Both the position numbers and the translations under genes were made by a program. A model generated the notes under the pieces. It had not been told where the DNA came from. It saw only the letters and a list, made by a program, of their open reading frames with translations, and searched no databases. DNA of 64,000 bases from Polyporus tsugae (lineage: Eukaryota; Basidiomycota; Agaricomycetes; Polyporales; Polyporaceae), in assembly GCA_024305745.1 (NCBI GenBank), contig JAHRBS010000005.1, forward strand, positions 496,001-560,000, written 5' to 3'. Shown here piece after piece: positions 45,772 through 56,838 of this stretch; the stretch's first letter is position 1; each line of letters starts with the position of its first letter.

Positions 45772-48700
45772 CGAGGGATGCGGCCGGGGCTCAAGCAGGG
45801 CGTCGGAGATGGGTGTGAGTTGCTTTCAGGCTGGGCATGGCTGCGGGGTTTTGTGAGGAATATGGGTGTCCCAGAGAGGAGATCAGTTGTCATGAGTATT
45901 CATGCATTGGTATTCTGGGTAACTATGTTGCCCCCACACTAGTAAAGAGAGAGAGAGAGGTAGTATTCGGCAAGAGGCCGCAGAGCGCTCGCCGGCTTGG
46001 GTAAGGCGGCTGCGAGCGCTTATATTCGACACTGGAGGGAGCGCCAAATTCCCATCCTGAAGAGCTCCCGTGACATGAGCAGGCTTCGTCCGTGGATATC
46101 TTCCTCTCGCTCGTTCGAACCCTCCACTCTTCACAGAACCGTTCTCGATCGGATCCCACCCCTCACCTCGACGCGTCCGCACCTCTCACCTCCAGCCTCA
46201 AGCTTTTGCAGCACACGCCAGTTGCGCGCACGGCATCCAAGTTACTGTCCCGAGACGTCGGCGTATGTACCGAGCACCGTCAAAATGGCGAGTGGTTCGC
46301 CATGTAGGCACTCCCCGTATTCGAAATATTCGTGCTGCTCTCCCTTCCCGCCCCACGCTAGCAGCACCCAGGCAGCCGGCGACCGCCTGCCAGTGTAAAC
46401 CCAAACAGAGCCCGCGCCACGGTATACTTTATCTCGGCTGTAGCGGTGCCCGGCCATCTGCATCCGGTCTGGCTCGTCCTGTCAGCCTGCAGCCCTCAAT
46501 GCACATGCCCGTTCCACGCTGTCTCGACACCTGGACGTCGTAAGCTTAAGTTGAATGGAAGCTGATCAAACCGCACGCCATCGAGAATCATGCCAAGGTG
46601 CGTGCCGCGTGCGGAGTGTGGTCGTACACGATAACGCGGATAGAGGCTAGAGCTATATGTTCGAAGCGAACGGCCACGGGTGGTAGGCAGGTGGGTTGGT
46701 CTCTCCGCCGTCATCCATATGCATAGGCAAGGGTACCGGTACCTCCGCAAACACGCACACGCGCCCCGCCACTGGTTCCAGATATGGCAGGCGCCTCAGT
46801 TTCAATCGCCTTTCGACCCGACGATCACCAAGTCCCCCTCAATGACATTCAAAACTCATATTCTCAATGGCTGCTCTGAACCCTGAGGGATGCGAATCGG
46901 ACACACATCCGACCACAAGTGTCAAGCACCGCCGACGCTTCGCCTTGCGCCGCCTATCGTTCTCGTCCTCCCAGTTCAATATCGGCTCGCCTCCTTCCCT
47001 GTCTACCGCGACGTAACCGCCAGGATAGTCGTCCGCCAATAGCGGCATGCGGAGTCCAGACGGCGGCTTCAGAATCTTTTCCACAGACGTCGACGTGGTC
47101 TTCGGTCGGGCACGAACGACGAGGTGAGTGCACAAACCTTCCTGGCTTGTCTTCCGGGTTGGATACGGGACGATGTCGTGCCTTGTTCACGTCGCAGCAC
47201 TGACGACGCTCGCTCGCATGTGGTTAGGAGTCCGGATCGATAGGCGAAATGAGGATGGGCTCGAGGCCGTCTGGATGCGGAACACGCTCCTCGGTGGCCA
47301 CCGGGTGACGATCTGCGTCAGTGGACTTGGGGCACATTCGAGAGCAGTGGCGTTGTACTCAGGGGAGAACTGAGATGCTGAAACCGCGAGGAAGTATATT
47401 CGAGGGCTGGTATCTCGAGCTATAAACTTGAGCCCTGGCCGCGGCCACGACGTGCGGGAGGACGCTGTCAGGGTCGGGGAGAGTGCGTTAGCGGACGTCC
47501 GGGGGCGCGGCAATGAACTTAAACGTGCCGCTCCGCCAGAGGTCTCTCAGCAAGCGGAGAGGCCCGCCTCCGCCCTTGACGTCGCCAAGGGTGGCGAACA
47601 GAATGTATAACAGTCACTCGTCGAGGTTTAAGCCGAGGCACCAGACACTGATAATTCTCGCGTACTGCTCCTTCGTGTAAGGGTACTCCATGTGGATGTC
47701 ATCGATGCTGGTGAGCAAGGCTTCGTGAAAATAGTTTGGTCGGGTTAAGCTGCATTGTGCACCTCAACAATCAAGGTGTCGAATTCGTCTCCGAGCTCCT
47801 CGGGGTACACATTACTCCCAGTGTTTGGTACGGCACCGCCCTGCTTTCGGCCAGCATGGATATTGCCGCTCTCTTGCAGCTTCGGCTCGACTTTGGAGTG
47901 CGCTGACTCTTTCCGCTTTGCAGCATCGACTGTTGTTCGACTACGATCTTATGGTCTCGAATGGCCCATTTAATCTCCATTCGCTCCCAAATGCTACCCT
48001 GACCGTGGTTCAACTTATACTGTCGCTCACCACAAGCCAGATGGAACACATACCACGGATGGTCCGTAGCTCAATTCCTCGGACTGAGAATGTCGCTCGC
48101 ACCGCCGCGAGTAGCCTGGTACCCCGGCAGTGACTCTACGGCCGCTGACTGATATGAAACGGTTCGAAAGCGGACGCCACGGTTATCCCCCAGGAAAGTT
48201 GCAAACGGGTTCCTGGCGTTGTACGTAGATATGCACCCTCGCATCATGTACCTAAGTATAACATTGGACAATCGATCGCACACTGTTGTTTGTTTCCACC
48301 TTCCATAGACTCTGGCTTTGACAGATGGCGCGCACCTGGGCCGGGCTAACTTATCGGCGATCACTCGCGATACCGTGACCGGATGGCGCTGACAGCATTG
48401 ACCCGACTGCCTCATTTTGCCAGGGATCACTTGAATTGGGTGGTGGGCCTAGGCCTCGAGCTCGAGCTCTCAAATACATTGGCTTGGCTTTGTTTGGCTG
48501 GTTGAGGTTCTGATTTGCGCAAGAATCGCGTGACGTCACTGCCTGCTTTGGTAATCCTAGCGCTGGCGTGGTGCCGCACTGGTGGCCGGCGAGGTAAGTA
48601 TTACTGTACCTGAGCTATTTTCTATAGCGTAGTCGGTTCTATGCAATCTGTTCTCTGTTCCCTGCAGGGGTCGTAGTAGTCATGGAGACGGTAAGATTCA

Positions 48701-48807
48701 ATCATGGAGTCATTACTCATCCCATTGCCGCTCCATCTTGAACAAGTACTAGTAAGTACTATTTCGGAGAGAATTATCCTCAGGGTTCGGAGCGCCTCCG
48801 CATTTAT
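45772..48807. other. 3-kb spacer between the duplicated P450 pairs
   Basis: 45772-45900 continues the homology to the region upstream of P450 D. 48233-48807 is the left flank of the distal unit. Between them, minus-strand relics with coding flavour occur but are stop-ridden. One is at about 47500-47720 (ASIDDIHMEYPYTKEQYAR, then LYILFATLGDVKGGGGPLR, with an internal TGA). Another open frame lies at 46839-47135 (LRMPLLADDYPGGYVAVD). The families are not recognised. Confidence 0.4.
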
Positions 48808-50975
48808 TCAGCTCTTGCGCTTCCGCTTCCTGAACAACACTTTGCCGCTGGGGTCAGGCAAGATGTTTCGGGCGAGGTACACGTTCTTCGGTCGGGTACC
48901 GTCGCCGCCGAGCTTGAGGTCGTAGTGCAGCAGGATGTACGCGACGACGGTCTTGAGCTCGTTCACCGCGAAGAAACGTCCGGGGCTGCGAAAGCCAAGA
49001 CGCCGTCACGGTGTCAGCTGCCGAGTCTCTCTGTCCGATCAACGTTGCCAGCCTAAGATGACGCACCATGCATGCTTGCCGTGCCCGAAGGCGATGAACT
49101 CGGTGGAGGTGTTGACGAACTGGTGCCTCAGCGACTCGCCCTCTTTCTCCCTCGCGCGCGAGAAGCGGAACGGGTCGAACGTGCTCGCGTCCGAGTAGTA
49201 CTCCTCGTTGAGATGCGTCGCGCTCTGGGGTGCTGCCACGGAGGTGCCCTTGGGGATGACTGTGCCGTCGACGAGCGTGACGTCCTTGAGGGCCTTGCGA
49301 GTCAAAGACACTGAAGAGATAGAGATATACCGCGGTCGATGTGGGATCACTGAGAGAAGGGAGAGAAAGAACGTACTTAGAACGATGCCGTGGATGCGGG
49401 TGGATTCTTTCAGGAAACTGTCCAGCTTGGACATCTTGGTAATGGCGTTCTTGGTCCACCCCTCTGCCGCGATGATCGGCTCGACCTCCTCACGCAACGG
49501 TTCGATGCACTCCGGCATAGAGGCAAGGTCGTAAAGGGCATGCGTTAGGCTCTATCCATCGGATGCAATCAGCATCAGACTGGGTCTAGGACAACAGACA
49601 GAGACAGAAAAAGCACATACGTTGGACGTGGTATGAATTGCCCCCGAGTTGATGAACAGGAGCCTTTCGACATGCTCATGTCGTTGTAACCCTTGGGCAC
49701 GGCGATATCGAGGACCCATTGGAGCGCATCATTCTCCGGCGTAGGAATAGCGGTTGTAAGCCTTGGAATCCTTCGTTGTCAGTGAAAGCGACTACTCACT
49801 GGCTTGTCTGACCATTCGTCCCCGTGTTCCTTCATGCGGACTCTGCGCTCGGTGAGCACAGGCGTGAAGAAGGGGACGGCGCGGCGGACGCTTGTCTTCA
49901 CACTGCTTATGCAGTGTCCGATAAACCTGACAGGCACCAGTTGACTCCATTCATGAATGGCTTGGCACAACGAGAAATACTCACGGCTTGATGAGCTTGG
50001 GGAGGTAGCTGATCAGCGCTCCGTCGCTGTTAATATCCAAGGCGAAGTCGATCGCAAGCTCCAAGTACTCCTTATCGCGACCTAATAAGCATGTTTTTAG
50101 CATATCTAAATCCGTTTCCCAGTGCATCCTACTCACACAGAGGGGTCCCGACGAAGACCCTGTTGCTGATACTAGCGACCACATTTAGCATGGACCGCCA
50201 GACACTGACCTCGACCCAATCTGTCGCGATCAAACATGAGCGAAACCATGAATGAGAGTGCCTGATATTCCGGCATCCTCTTACTAACCATCCGTAGAGC
50301 CAGTAGGGATGTATTCCGGGAGCACCATAGAAAGCTCGTCGACGACGTCCGGAAGGACCGCAGGGATCATGCGCGTCAGCTTGTCCCTGATGACGTCGAC
50401 GTGGTACGGGTCGTCAAGCGTCTCCCGTCCGACGGTGAATCGAATTTGCAGGATCTGGGTGGCATTCGGGGTAAGCTTCTGACTCCGCCTACCACCACCG
50501 TGAAGTAAGCAATGGATTGTGAACGCACGTCTTCGACGCTCTCCAAAAACGACAGCTCGGAATCCGGCCGCTTCCGCAGATCCTCGACGAGCTGCTTCCC
50601 GGTGAGGACGACCACCCACTGGTCGAGAAAGGCGATTTTAAAGGCGGAGTTGTAGTACTATTGTAGGGCAGGTTCAATGTCAGCTGGGAGCGTGTCCGCG
50701 CGGAAGTCCGAAAGACACGAGCATGCCTTGGCGTAGCCTTCCTCCAAAAGCCCTTTACTGTCTCGCAAGGTCCTCATCGCGGTCAAATAAGATAGGATTG
50801 GGGCAGATGGACCGCCCACAGTGGGTATAGCCCTGAGCTACATGTCACGGTTAGCAGTTATCACACACTTCAGATGTAGATAAATACTCACCGGATCCGT
50901 CCTCCACTTGATTAGATACCACGTCACAAAGACTACTAGAGACGCGTAGAGGACGGTCTGGGGATCTGCAGACAT
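48808..50975 (-). pseudogene. Cytochrome P450 C, near-copy of P450 A with a one-base frameshift
   Basis: Start MSADPQTVLYASLVVFVTWY. The exon order and motifs equal those of P450 A: AIPTVGGPSAPILSYL, SNRVFVGTPLC, LKESTRIHG, FDPFRFSR, FGHGKHACPGRFF, C-terminal FRKRKSES. In the I-helix exon, P450 A has TCTCGACGATGCTCATG (about 41834-41850, plus strand), while here the matching text is TTTCGACATGCTCATG (about 49665-49680). One G is missing. The shift makes the rest of that exon unreadable and removes the I-helix and downstream reading. Everything else is open, so decay is very recent or the base is a sequencing error. Confidence 0.82.
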
Positions 50976-51408
50976 GTTAGCTATGGGATTGGAGGAACGA
51001 ATGGTAGGTCAATGATCAGCACAAGGCGAGGTCTGTCGATGCAGTGGGTGGTTCACGGCACATGTCTATATATACGAAGAAGCCGGGCGTCCAGCTGAAG
51101 CATCCAAAGAATGACCGACCAACGGGTAGTGCCAGGAGATGTGGGAACAGCACGAGTCACCGTCGATCCGGTGCCGCAGCGGCACTCGGGTGGCAAACAA
51201 CTCAACGAGCCTATGACTGACTCGTCCTGGCGCCCCGGATACTACAGCCTCGTACCCGTCTTCATGGTTATGTGACTATCACTTGCCAACCGAAGATATC
51301 TTGGAATTTGCATTTCGCCGAGTTGACGGGGCGTGTAATTACTCTGAGTAGTACACAGCCACAACCAGGTTCGCTGGGATTCGTTCTGTGCCTGGCGAGA
51401 GTGTAATT
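50976..51408. other. Promoter of P450 C / 3' flank of P450 D
   Basis: A TATATATA at 51067-51074 lies about 92 nt upstream of the P450 C start, conserved in place with P450 A. Confidence 0.6.
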
Positions 51409-53583
51409 TCAATTTCCCGCATCACTTGGCACCTGGCGCTTCCTGAACATGATCTTGCCCTTCTGGTTCGGGAGGACGGTGTTGGCGAAGTAGACGTTGG
51501 GCGGGCGCACCCCGTCTCCGGCGACCTTGAGGTCGTAGTTGACGACGATGTACGCGAGCATCGCTTTCAGCTCGTTCGCGGCGAAGAACCTGCCAGGGCT
51601 ACATTTGATTGCCATCAGTGCCAAAACCGCACCATAACGGAAGGTGGACAACCCAGGGGCATCGCAAGGACTCGAAGGGAGAAGGAGACTCACCAAGCGT
51701 GCCTCCCAACACCGAAGGGAACGTAGCTGTTGGACGTGGCGACGAACTGGTGCTTCGTGCCCTCGCCCTCGCCCTCGCGGATGCGCGCGAACCGGAAGGG
51801 GTCAAACTCGGTCGCGTTCTGGTAGTGCGCGTCGTCGTAGTGCATCGAGTGCGAGTTGGCGACCACGAGCGTGCCGGCGGGCAGGACTGTCCCGTCGCTG
51901 AGCGTGACATCCTTGAGTGCCTTGCGCCCGACCGACGCTGGGCAGGTAGTCAGCAGAGTGACGTCTGGGGTAAAGGAGACCGATCACGCACTCAGTCCGA
52001 TGCCGTTGAAGCGCTGAGACTCCTTCAGGAAGCTGTCGAGCTTCCGCATCTTGCCCATCGCGGCCTTCGTCCATCCCTCGGCCGCCGTGATCGATTCGAC
52101 CTCTTCACGGAGCGGTTCAATATACTCCGGGGCGGCGGCCAAGTCATAGAGGACATGCGCGATGCTCTGAGAATGTTGTCAGTCCAGAACTGGGGAAGAT
52201 GAGGGTGACTGGGACATACGGTTGATGAGGTATGTATAGCCGCGAAGTTGACTAACAGTATCCTCGCCACGACGGACTCGTCACTGGCTCCCCTCGGGAT
52301 CGCTTGTTCCAGAACCCACTGGAGCATATCGCCCTAATTTCCCAGAATTCGACCTGTTATGAGCGGCGAAACGGACTGCGACAGAAACTGCGACTTACCG
52401 GCTTGCCAGGCCAATCTTCTCCAAGACCGTGTTCTTGTATCTTCGCTCTTCGCTCGTCGAGGATTGGCTTGAGATACGGTAGCGCACGGCGTATGGTCCG
52501 CTTGACATTGCTCGTCCACGCCGCGACGAACCTACACGACGATCTTCAGCAGATCGTCGATTCTGAGACAATCCTGCTTACGGTTTCAGGGCACGAGGAA
52601 AGAGTTTGAGAAGGAAACCATCGAAGACGATGTCCCTCGTGACCATGATTGCGAGGACGAGATATTCTTCGTTGCGACCTGCGATTTCACTGAGACCTTA
52701 TCGAGGGAACAAACAAAAAGTAAATGGTGGCCGACATGTGGGGAGTCCGACGAACACGCGATTGCTGAGGCGCGCCACAATTTTCTGCATGGTCTTGATA
52801 ACATCTACAGAGGTCCAGTCTATCCGAGTCGTATGGTCGACATTTGTTCAGCACCCGTCAACTGAGATACGAAGAGCACGTACCGTCACCGTGCGTTGGA
52901 ATATATTCCGGTACAGCAGCCCTGATCTCATCGACTACGCCGGGGAGGATGGCAGGAAGCGTCCTCGTCAGCTTGTCTCGGATGAGTTCAATGTGGTACG
53001 GGTCGTCGTGGGGCTCGGGACCAAGGATGTATCGAATTTGGAGAAACTGCCGTGCACGACCGAGCAATCAAGACTGGGAACATGTAGGAACTGGTTTGAC
53101 TTACGTCCTCTGTGCTCTCAATGAACGACAGCTCGTCGTCCGGACGCTTCCTGATCTCGTCCAACATCTGGGGACCGTTGACGATGACCATCCATTGGTC
53201 CAGCAGGGCAACCTTGAAGACCGAACCTTGAAACTTTCCGTGCGTGAGAAACGTCGGTGAGTAAAAATACCGGTGTGCGCCGTAGTGTTCCACCCCCCCC
53301 CCCCCGACAAGATGACCGGTCGCTACGCACCTTCTCATAACCTTCTCTGAGGATCCGCCTGCTGTTGCGCGTGTAGTTGATCGCAGACCAGTAAGACAGG
53401 ATGGGCGCAGAGGGTCCGCCGAGAGAGGGGATGTTGTTAAGCTAATGGGGACAAAAGATTTGAGAAGACTGTCACTGTGTTGGGATTCGGGATACTCACC
53501 GGGTTTGCTCGCCATCGGATGAAGTATATTGCGGCGAGGACGACTAGCGCACCATAGAGGGTAGCAGATTGGACTTCGTCCAT
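51409..53583 (-). CDS. Cytochrome P450 D, near-copy of P450 B
   Basis: Start MDEVQSATLYGALVVLAAI. Exons checked by eye against P450 B are all open: YLVLAIMVTRDIVFDGFLLK, SNVKRTIRRALPYLKPILDE, I-helix ILLVNFAAIHTSS (His where B has Asp), LKESQRFNG, the exon ending SYVPFGVGRHA, then CPGRFFAANELKA. The intron after VFVGLPT has a weak GTCGGC donor where B has GTCAGT. An intron near 53293-53305 contains a long C tract. Likely functional, although the weak donor could lower splicing. Confidence 0.86.
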
Positions 53584-55296
53584 CGAGGGATGCGGGGCTC
53601 AAGCAGGGCGGGGATGGGTGTGAGTTGCGTTCAGGCTGGGCATGGCTGCGGGGCCTTGTAGAGCATCTCGAATGAGTTTCTTGCCCAGAGATTAGGCTGT
53701 TGTCATGTGGTGTTCTCGGCCGTATGTTGTCCCCGGAGAAGCAGCCTGAGAGCGCTGTGTCGGCAACTCGTTGATCGCCGTATCTCGTAAGGCCCGTGTT
53801 CCCCGAGGTATGCGGTGTGAGAAACGAGCTTGTGCACGACTTGAGTCTTGAGATAAGATTCGCTCTTTGCACGCCCTCGTCATGCCAGGACCCAGGACAA
53901 ATTTATCCGGGCTCTTCGCGCACGCAATTGTATCCCTCGCCTCTGTCTTCTTCTCTTCGGAGCCCCCCTTGTGGATATCGTTCGAAAGCCAGTACATTTT
54001 GCTTCCTTCGTGTCGGTATTTCTAGAAAGAGAGGTGAGGCGAGGCGACAATTTCCGCCGGAAAGGAAAGTACTTAGTCCGTTGGAGGGGCCCTATGGCAG
54101 CCTATGACCGGTGGATTGATGTCAGAGAGGAGATCGGCCCCCCACCATCAGTCGGCTACGAGCAGGTCGAGGACGAGTTTTGGGCGAAGGAACTGACCTG
54201 CAAGAATAAGAATATAACTTACCCGGCTGTTCGACACGGTTGTAACCAATGACCAGTGCTCGGAGGAGTCTCGTCGAGCGCTTGAAATGATGGACGCTCC
54301 GGGTTTCTCGGAGCACTGATTGAACAGCTCCCATGATGTCGATGAGCTGGCTTTCTTCGTGGGCGGGTGGCCACGCCCTTTCATCACATTCCTATCGCCA
54401 ACTCCTCAAACTGATATCGTCCTGGTTCTGTATATGGAGATACAGTGTCTGCTACTGGCGAAACTGGCTTGTTAGGAGATGGCCACCAGCACGTCATCAT
54501 CAAAGAGAGAAAGGGCACAAAGTACGTCTGCTTTATGCTGTCGGGTGTGGAATGTAGTTCATATAACTCTGCTCTTGATCAGTACCTCGTCGAACGATAT
54601 TGCACGATACCCAATTCTTTACCGATGAGCCCAACTCCCTTCCTCATTCTCCTTCACACACATTCGAGATCCTCAACGCCCGTGGCCCCCTTCCTGAGCA
54701 CCGACGCGCAACCGTAGCCGTACCACATGAACAGCCGCAAGATCCCTCTCCCTATTCATATGGCCCGTACCATATCAATGGCGTCAGCGAGCCGCAGCTC
54801 GTACACCGTAAATGTGAGTGACATCCTACTAGCGCTTAATTCCATGGCATGGTCCGCATATACCCTGGTTGTCTCGAAGGGAGTTCGCGCGAGGAGTCCT
54901 GGTCAGGCGTTGGTGCGAGCCTAGATTGAGCTGGGAGCTGACGCGTCGCGGTCGTGCGCGAAAGGACGACGCAACTCGAGCCGTGGTAGCCCCCCATGCT
55001 CCCTACGAAACCCACCAGACGTTTTGGAACGCGTCCCCAGCTCGCTTCTCCTTGTCTTCCCGTTTTCATTTCTGGGACGCCTTCCAAAATGGCTGGTTAC
55101 GAGACTAGCTTCAGCATTCATCGCCCCATTCTACTGTGACGCTATAGGCCCGCATCAAACTTGGGGTGACTTGCGCATGTAGTCGGGTTCTCGTTCACCT
55201 ATAGAGAGTTTATGCAACAGGGGAGCGCCCCTCGCGCGCAATCGCGATGCGTCAACTCCGTCTGGTTGCGAGACCATTAGCACTTTTGGCGCGGGT
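53584..55296. other. Spacer with possible coding relics
   Basis: 53584-53710 continues the duplication. At 53971-54252 (+) an open stretch contains KGKYLVRWRGPMAAYDRWID, faintly like a chromodomain of the retrotransposon type, with no reverse transcriptase or integrase nearby. Nothing else is recognised. Confidence 0.35.
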
Positions 55297-56001
55297 ATGC
55301 TCACCGAGTTTCGCATTGCAGGGACCCAAGAGGATCAAAACGAATATGATGAAAAGACCCGCAAGAAAGCCATGAACGGACTCGTACAGTCGTGGATGGA
55401 CAGGCTGCAGCTCATCAGCGTCATAGTACGTTTCCTTTCCCCACCCCATGCTCCCCTCAAACTCACACCCGCCGCCCGAGCACAGACCACGTTCTTCGCC
55501 GCGATCGAAGCCCAGCTCATTAGCAGCACGACGCCCGACGACCCGAAAGCGGACCCCATGATCGACCAAGCTGCGAACGCCGCCCTCGCAGGCGCGCTCG
55601 TCATCCACATCTTCGCCGCCATCATCTCCTTCCTCGCCGCGTTCTTCCTCATCCGCTACAAGCTCTCCGTCGCGAAGCGCGAGGAACGCAAGGTCGAGGG
55701 CGGCGTCGGCACCATCTCGAGCTCGTCCGTGTGGTCTGCCACCCCGCACCTCGAGCAGGTCGGGCCGTTCCGTCGTGGAACGCCACCTACGCACCTGCTC
55801 GATCATTGTCATTCGCTGTGCATGTGGCTGTCTGCGATCGGGTTTGCGCTCGCGATCGCTGGCGTAATGTGCTTTGCGTGGTCGCGACTGGCGCTGAGTG
55901 CGAGCATCTTTGCGTCGGTGTGCTGTGCGGCATGTATTGTGTCTGGGGTCGCTGCTATCTTCTGGCCCGCGTCGTCCATCCATAAGACCAAAACCACGTA
56001 G
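55297..56001 (+). CDS. Small multi-pass membrane protein
   Basis: 214 residues from exons 55297-55425 and 55486-56001 (60-nt intron; frame closes). The N-terminal soluble part, EYDEKTRKKAMNGLVQSWMD, leads straight into RLQLISVITTFFAAIEAQLI. Three further helices follow: AGALVIHIFAAIISFLAAFF, MWLSAIGFALAIAGVMCFAW, and ASIFASVCCAACIVSGVAAI with FWP. This layout is common in mushroom genomes and function is unknown. It resembles, but does not clearly match, proteins with DUF6535-type N-termini. The start is the first ATG in frame; a further 5' exon is possible because a splice-acceptor-like CATTGCAG lies just inside. Confidence 0.65.
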   Translation: MLTEFRIAGTQEDQNEYDEKTRKKAMNGLVQSWMDRLQLISVIVRFLSPPHAPLKLTPAARAQTTFFAAIEAQLISSTTPDDPKADPMIDQAANAALAGALVIHIFAAIISFLAAFFLIRYKLSVAKREERKVEGGVGTISSSSVWSATPHLEQVGPFRRGTPPTHLLDHCHSLCMWLSAIGFALAIAGVMCFAWSRLALSASIFASVCCAACIVSGVAAIFWPASSIHKTKTT

Positions 56002-56838
56002 AAGGACATGGAATATATCCTGTAAGTCCGGATTTTTTGCGACTTCGTGTGCGGGGACATTGACGACATGCCGTTTGATCAGAATGTTTGTATGACATAC
56101 CTATGCATTTCCTGTATAAGTATACCTATATATGATACTTTGCACGGTGCATCTTTATTCAATCACCAATAACAGCAGCCAAGGAGCCCGCTTAGCTTGA
56201 AGTCCGCTTGTCAAAATCAGGCTTCTTGGCCGGGGAGCATTCGCCAACCGACATGATGCATAATCCCCCCTTTCTCACGGCGTACGATGGTGTTGTCAAC
56301 ACCAGCCGTCGAGGACGTACGGAATGGAACGTAAAGGGTTCCACGGCGTATGCGGTATGTGTCGCAGCGCTCGCTGTTCCGTTCCCAGAAGATGTCCAAA
56401 GCTCACCACATTCCCATTCCTTGCTTTATTCTCTCATGCTCCATGCGCAGATTAGGCCCTGAGTCCAGCAGTATCATTGCGACTAGCAAGAGAATCCAGT
56501 CCGCCTAGCTCCATCAATTGTCCGAGGTCACATGGTATAGCCGTCCTATTGCGTCCGGGAGGGACAGGAGTCCAGAACCCGCGGCAGACTCCTAGGAGGG
56601 ACATCGTCCCATAGAAGCACGATGTCTGTTGGCTTCTCGGGGAAACGGCCAATGTGGCGATGTCATGCCCCTTACGCGAGGGGCGTATGTTTTGCGGGTG
56701 GGAACGCGTTTTGCCTGGCCGTATACCCGACGGAATTGTCGGCAAGCCTCGTCGTATATACACACGGGCATCCTGCTAGTGTCTCGTCCCCCGCATATCG
56801 ACTAGGTCCCAACCACCACCACGCAACTTTTGATCGTG
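56002..56838. other. Intergenic region upstream of P450 E
   Basis: No gene supported. TATATA at 56755-56760 is about 80 nt before the P450 E start and is its likely TATA box. Confidence 0.6.

Larger units (their letters stand above)
39297..45900. repeat. Segmental duplication, proximal unit (P450 A + B)
   Basis: Carries P450 genes at 40976-43134 and 43637-45771 and matches 48233-53710 gene for gene and in much flanking DNA. Examples are the motif ATCATGTACCTA at the left end and CTCAAGCAGGGCG just upstream of the second P450. Confidence 0.85.
48233..53710. repeat. Segmental duplication, distal unit (P450 C + D)
   Basis: Copy of 39297-45900 in the same orientation. Its left end repeats DNA from the 3' flank of the ICL-like gene, so the breakpoint on that side lies just beyond that gene. 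It is shorter because a 1.1-kb stretch of the proximal unit is absent. Confidence 0.85.

Noticed and set aside
53293..53305. Poly-C run as a frameshift in P450 D
   Set aside because: It lies inside an intron, so it does not affect the protein.
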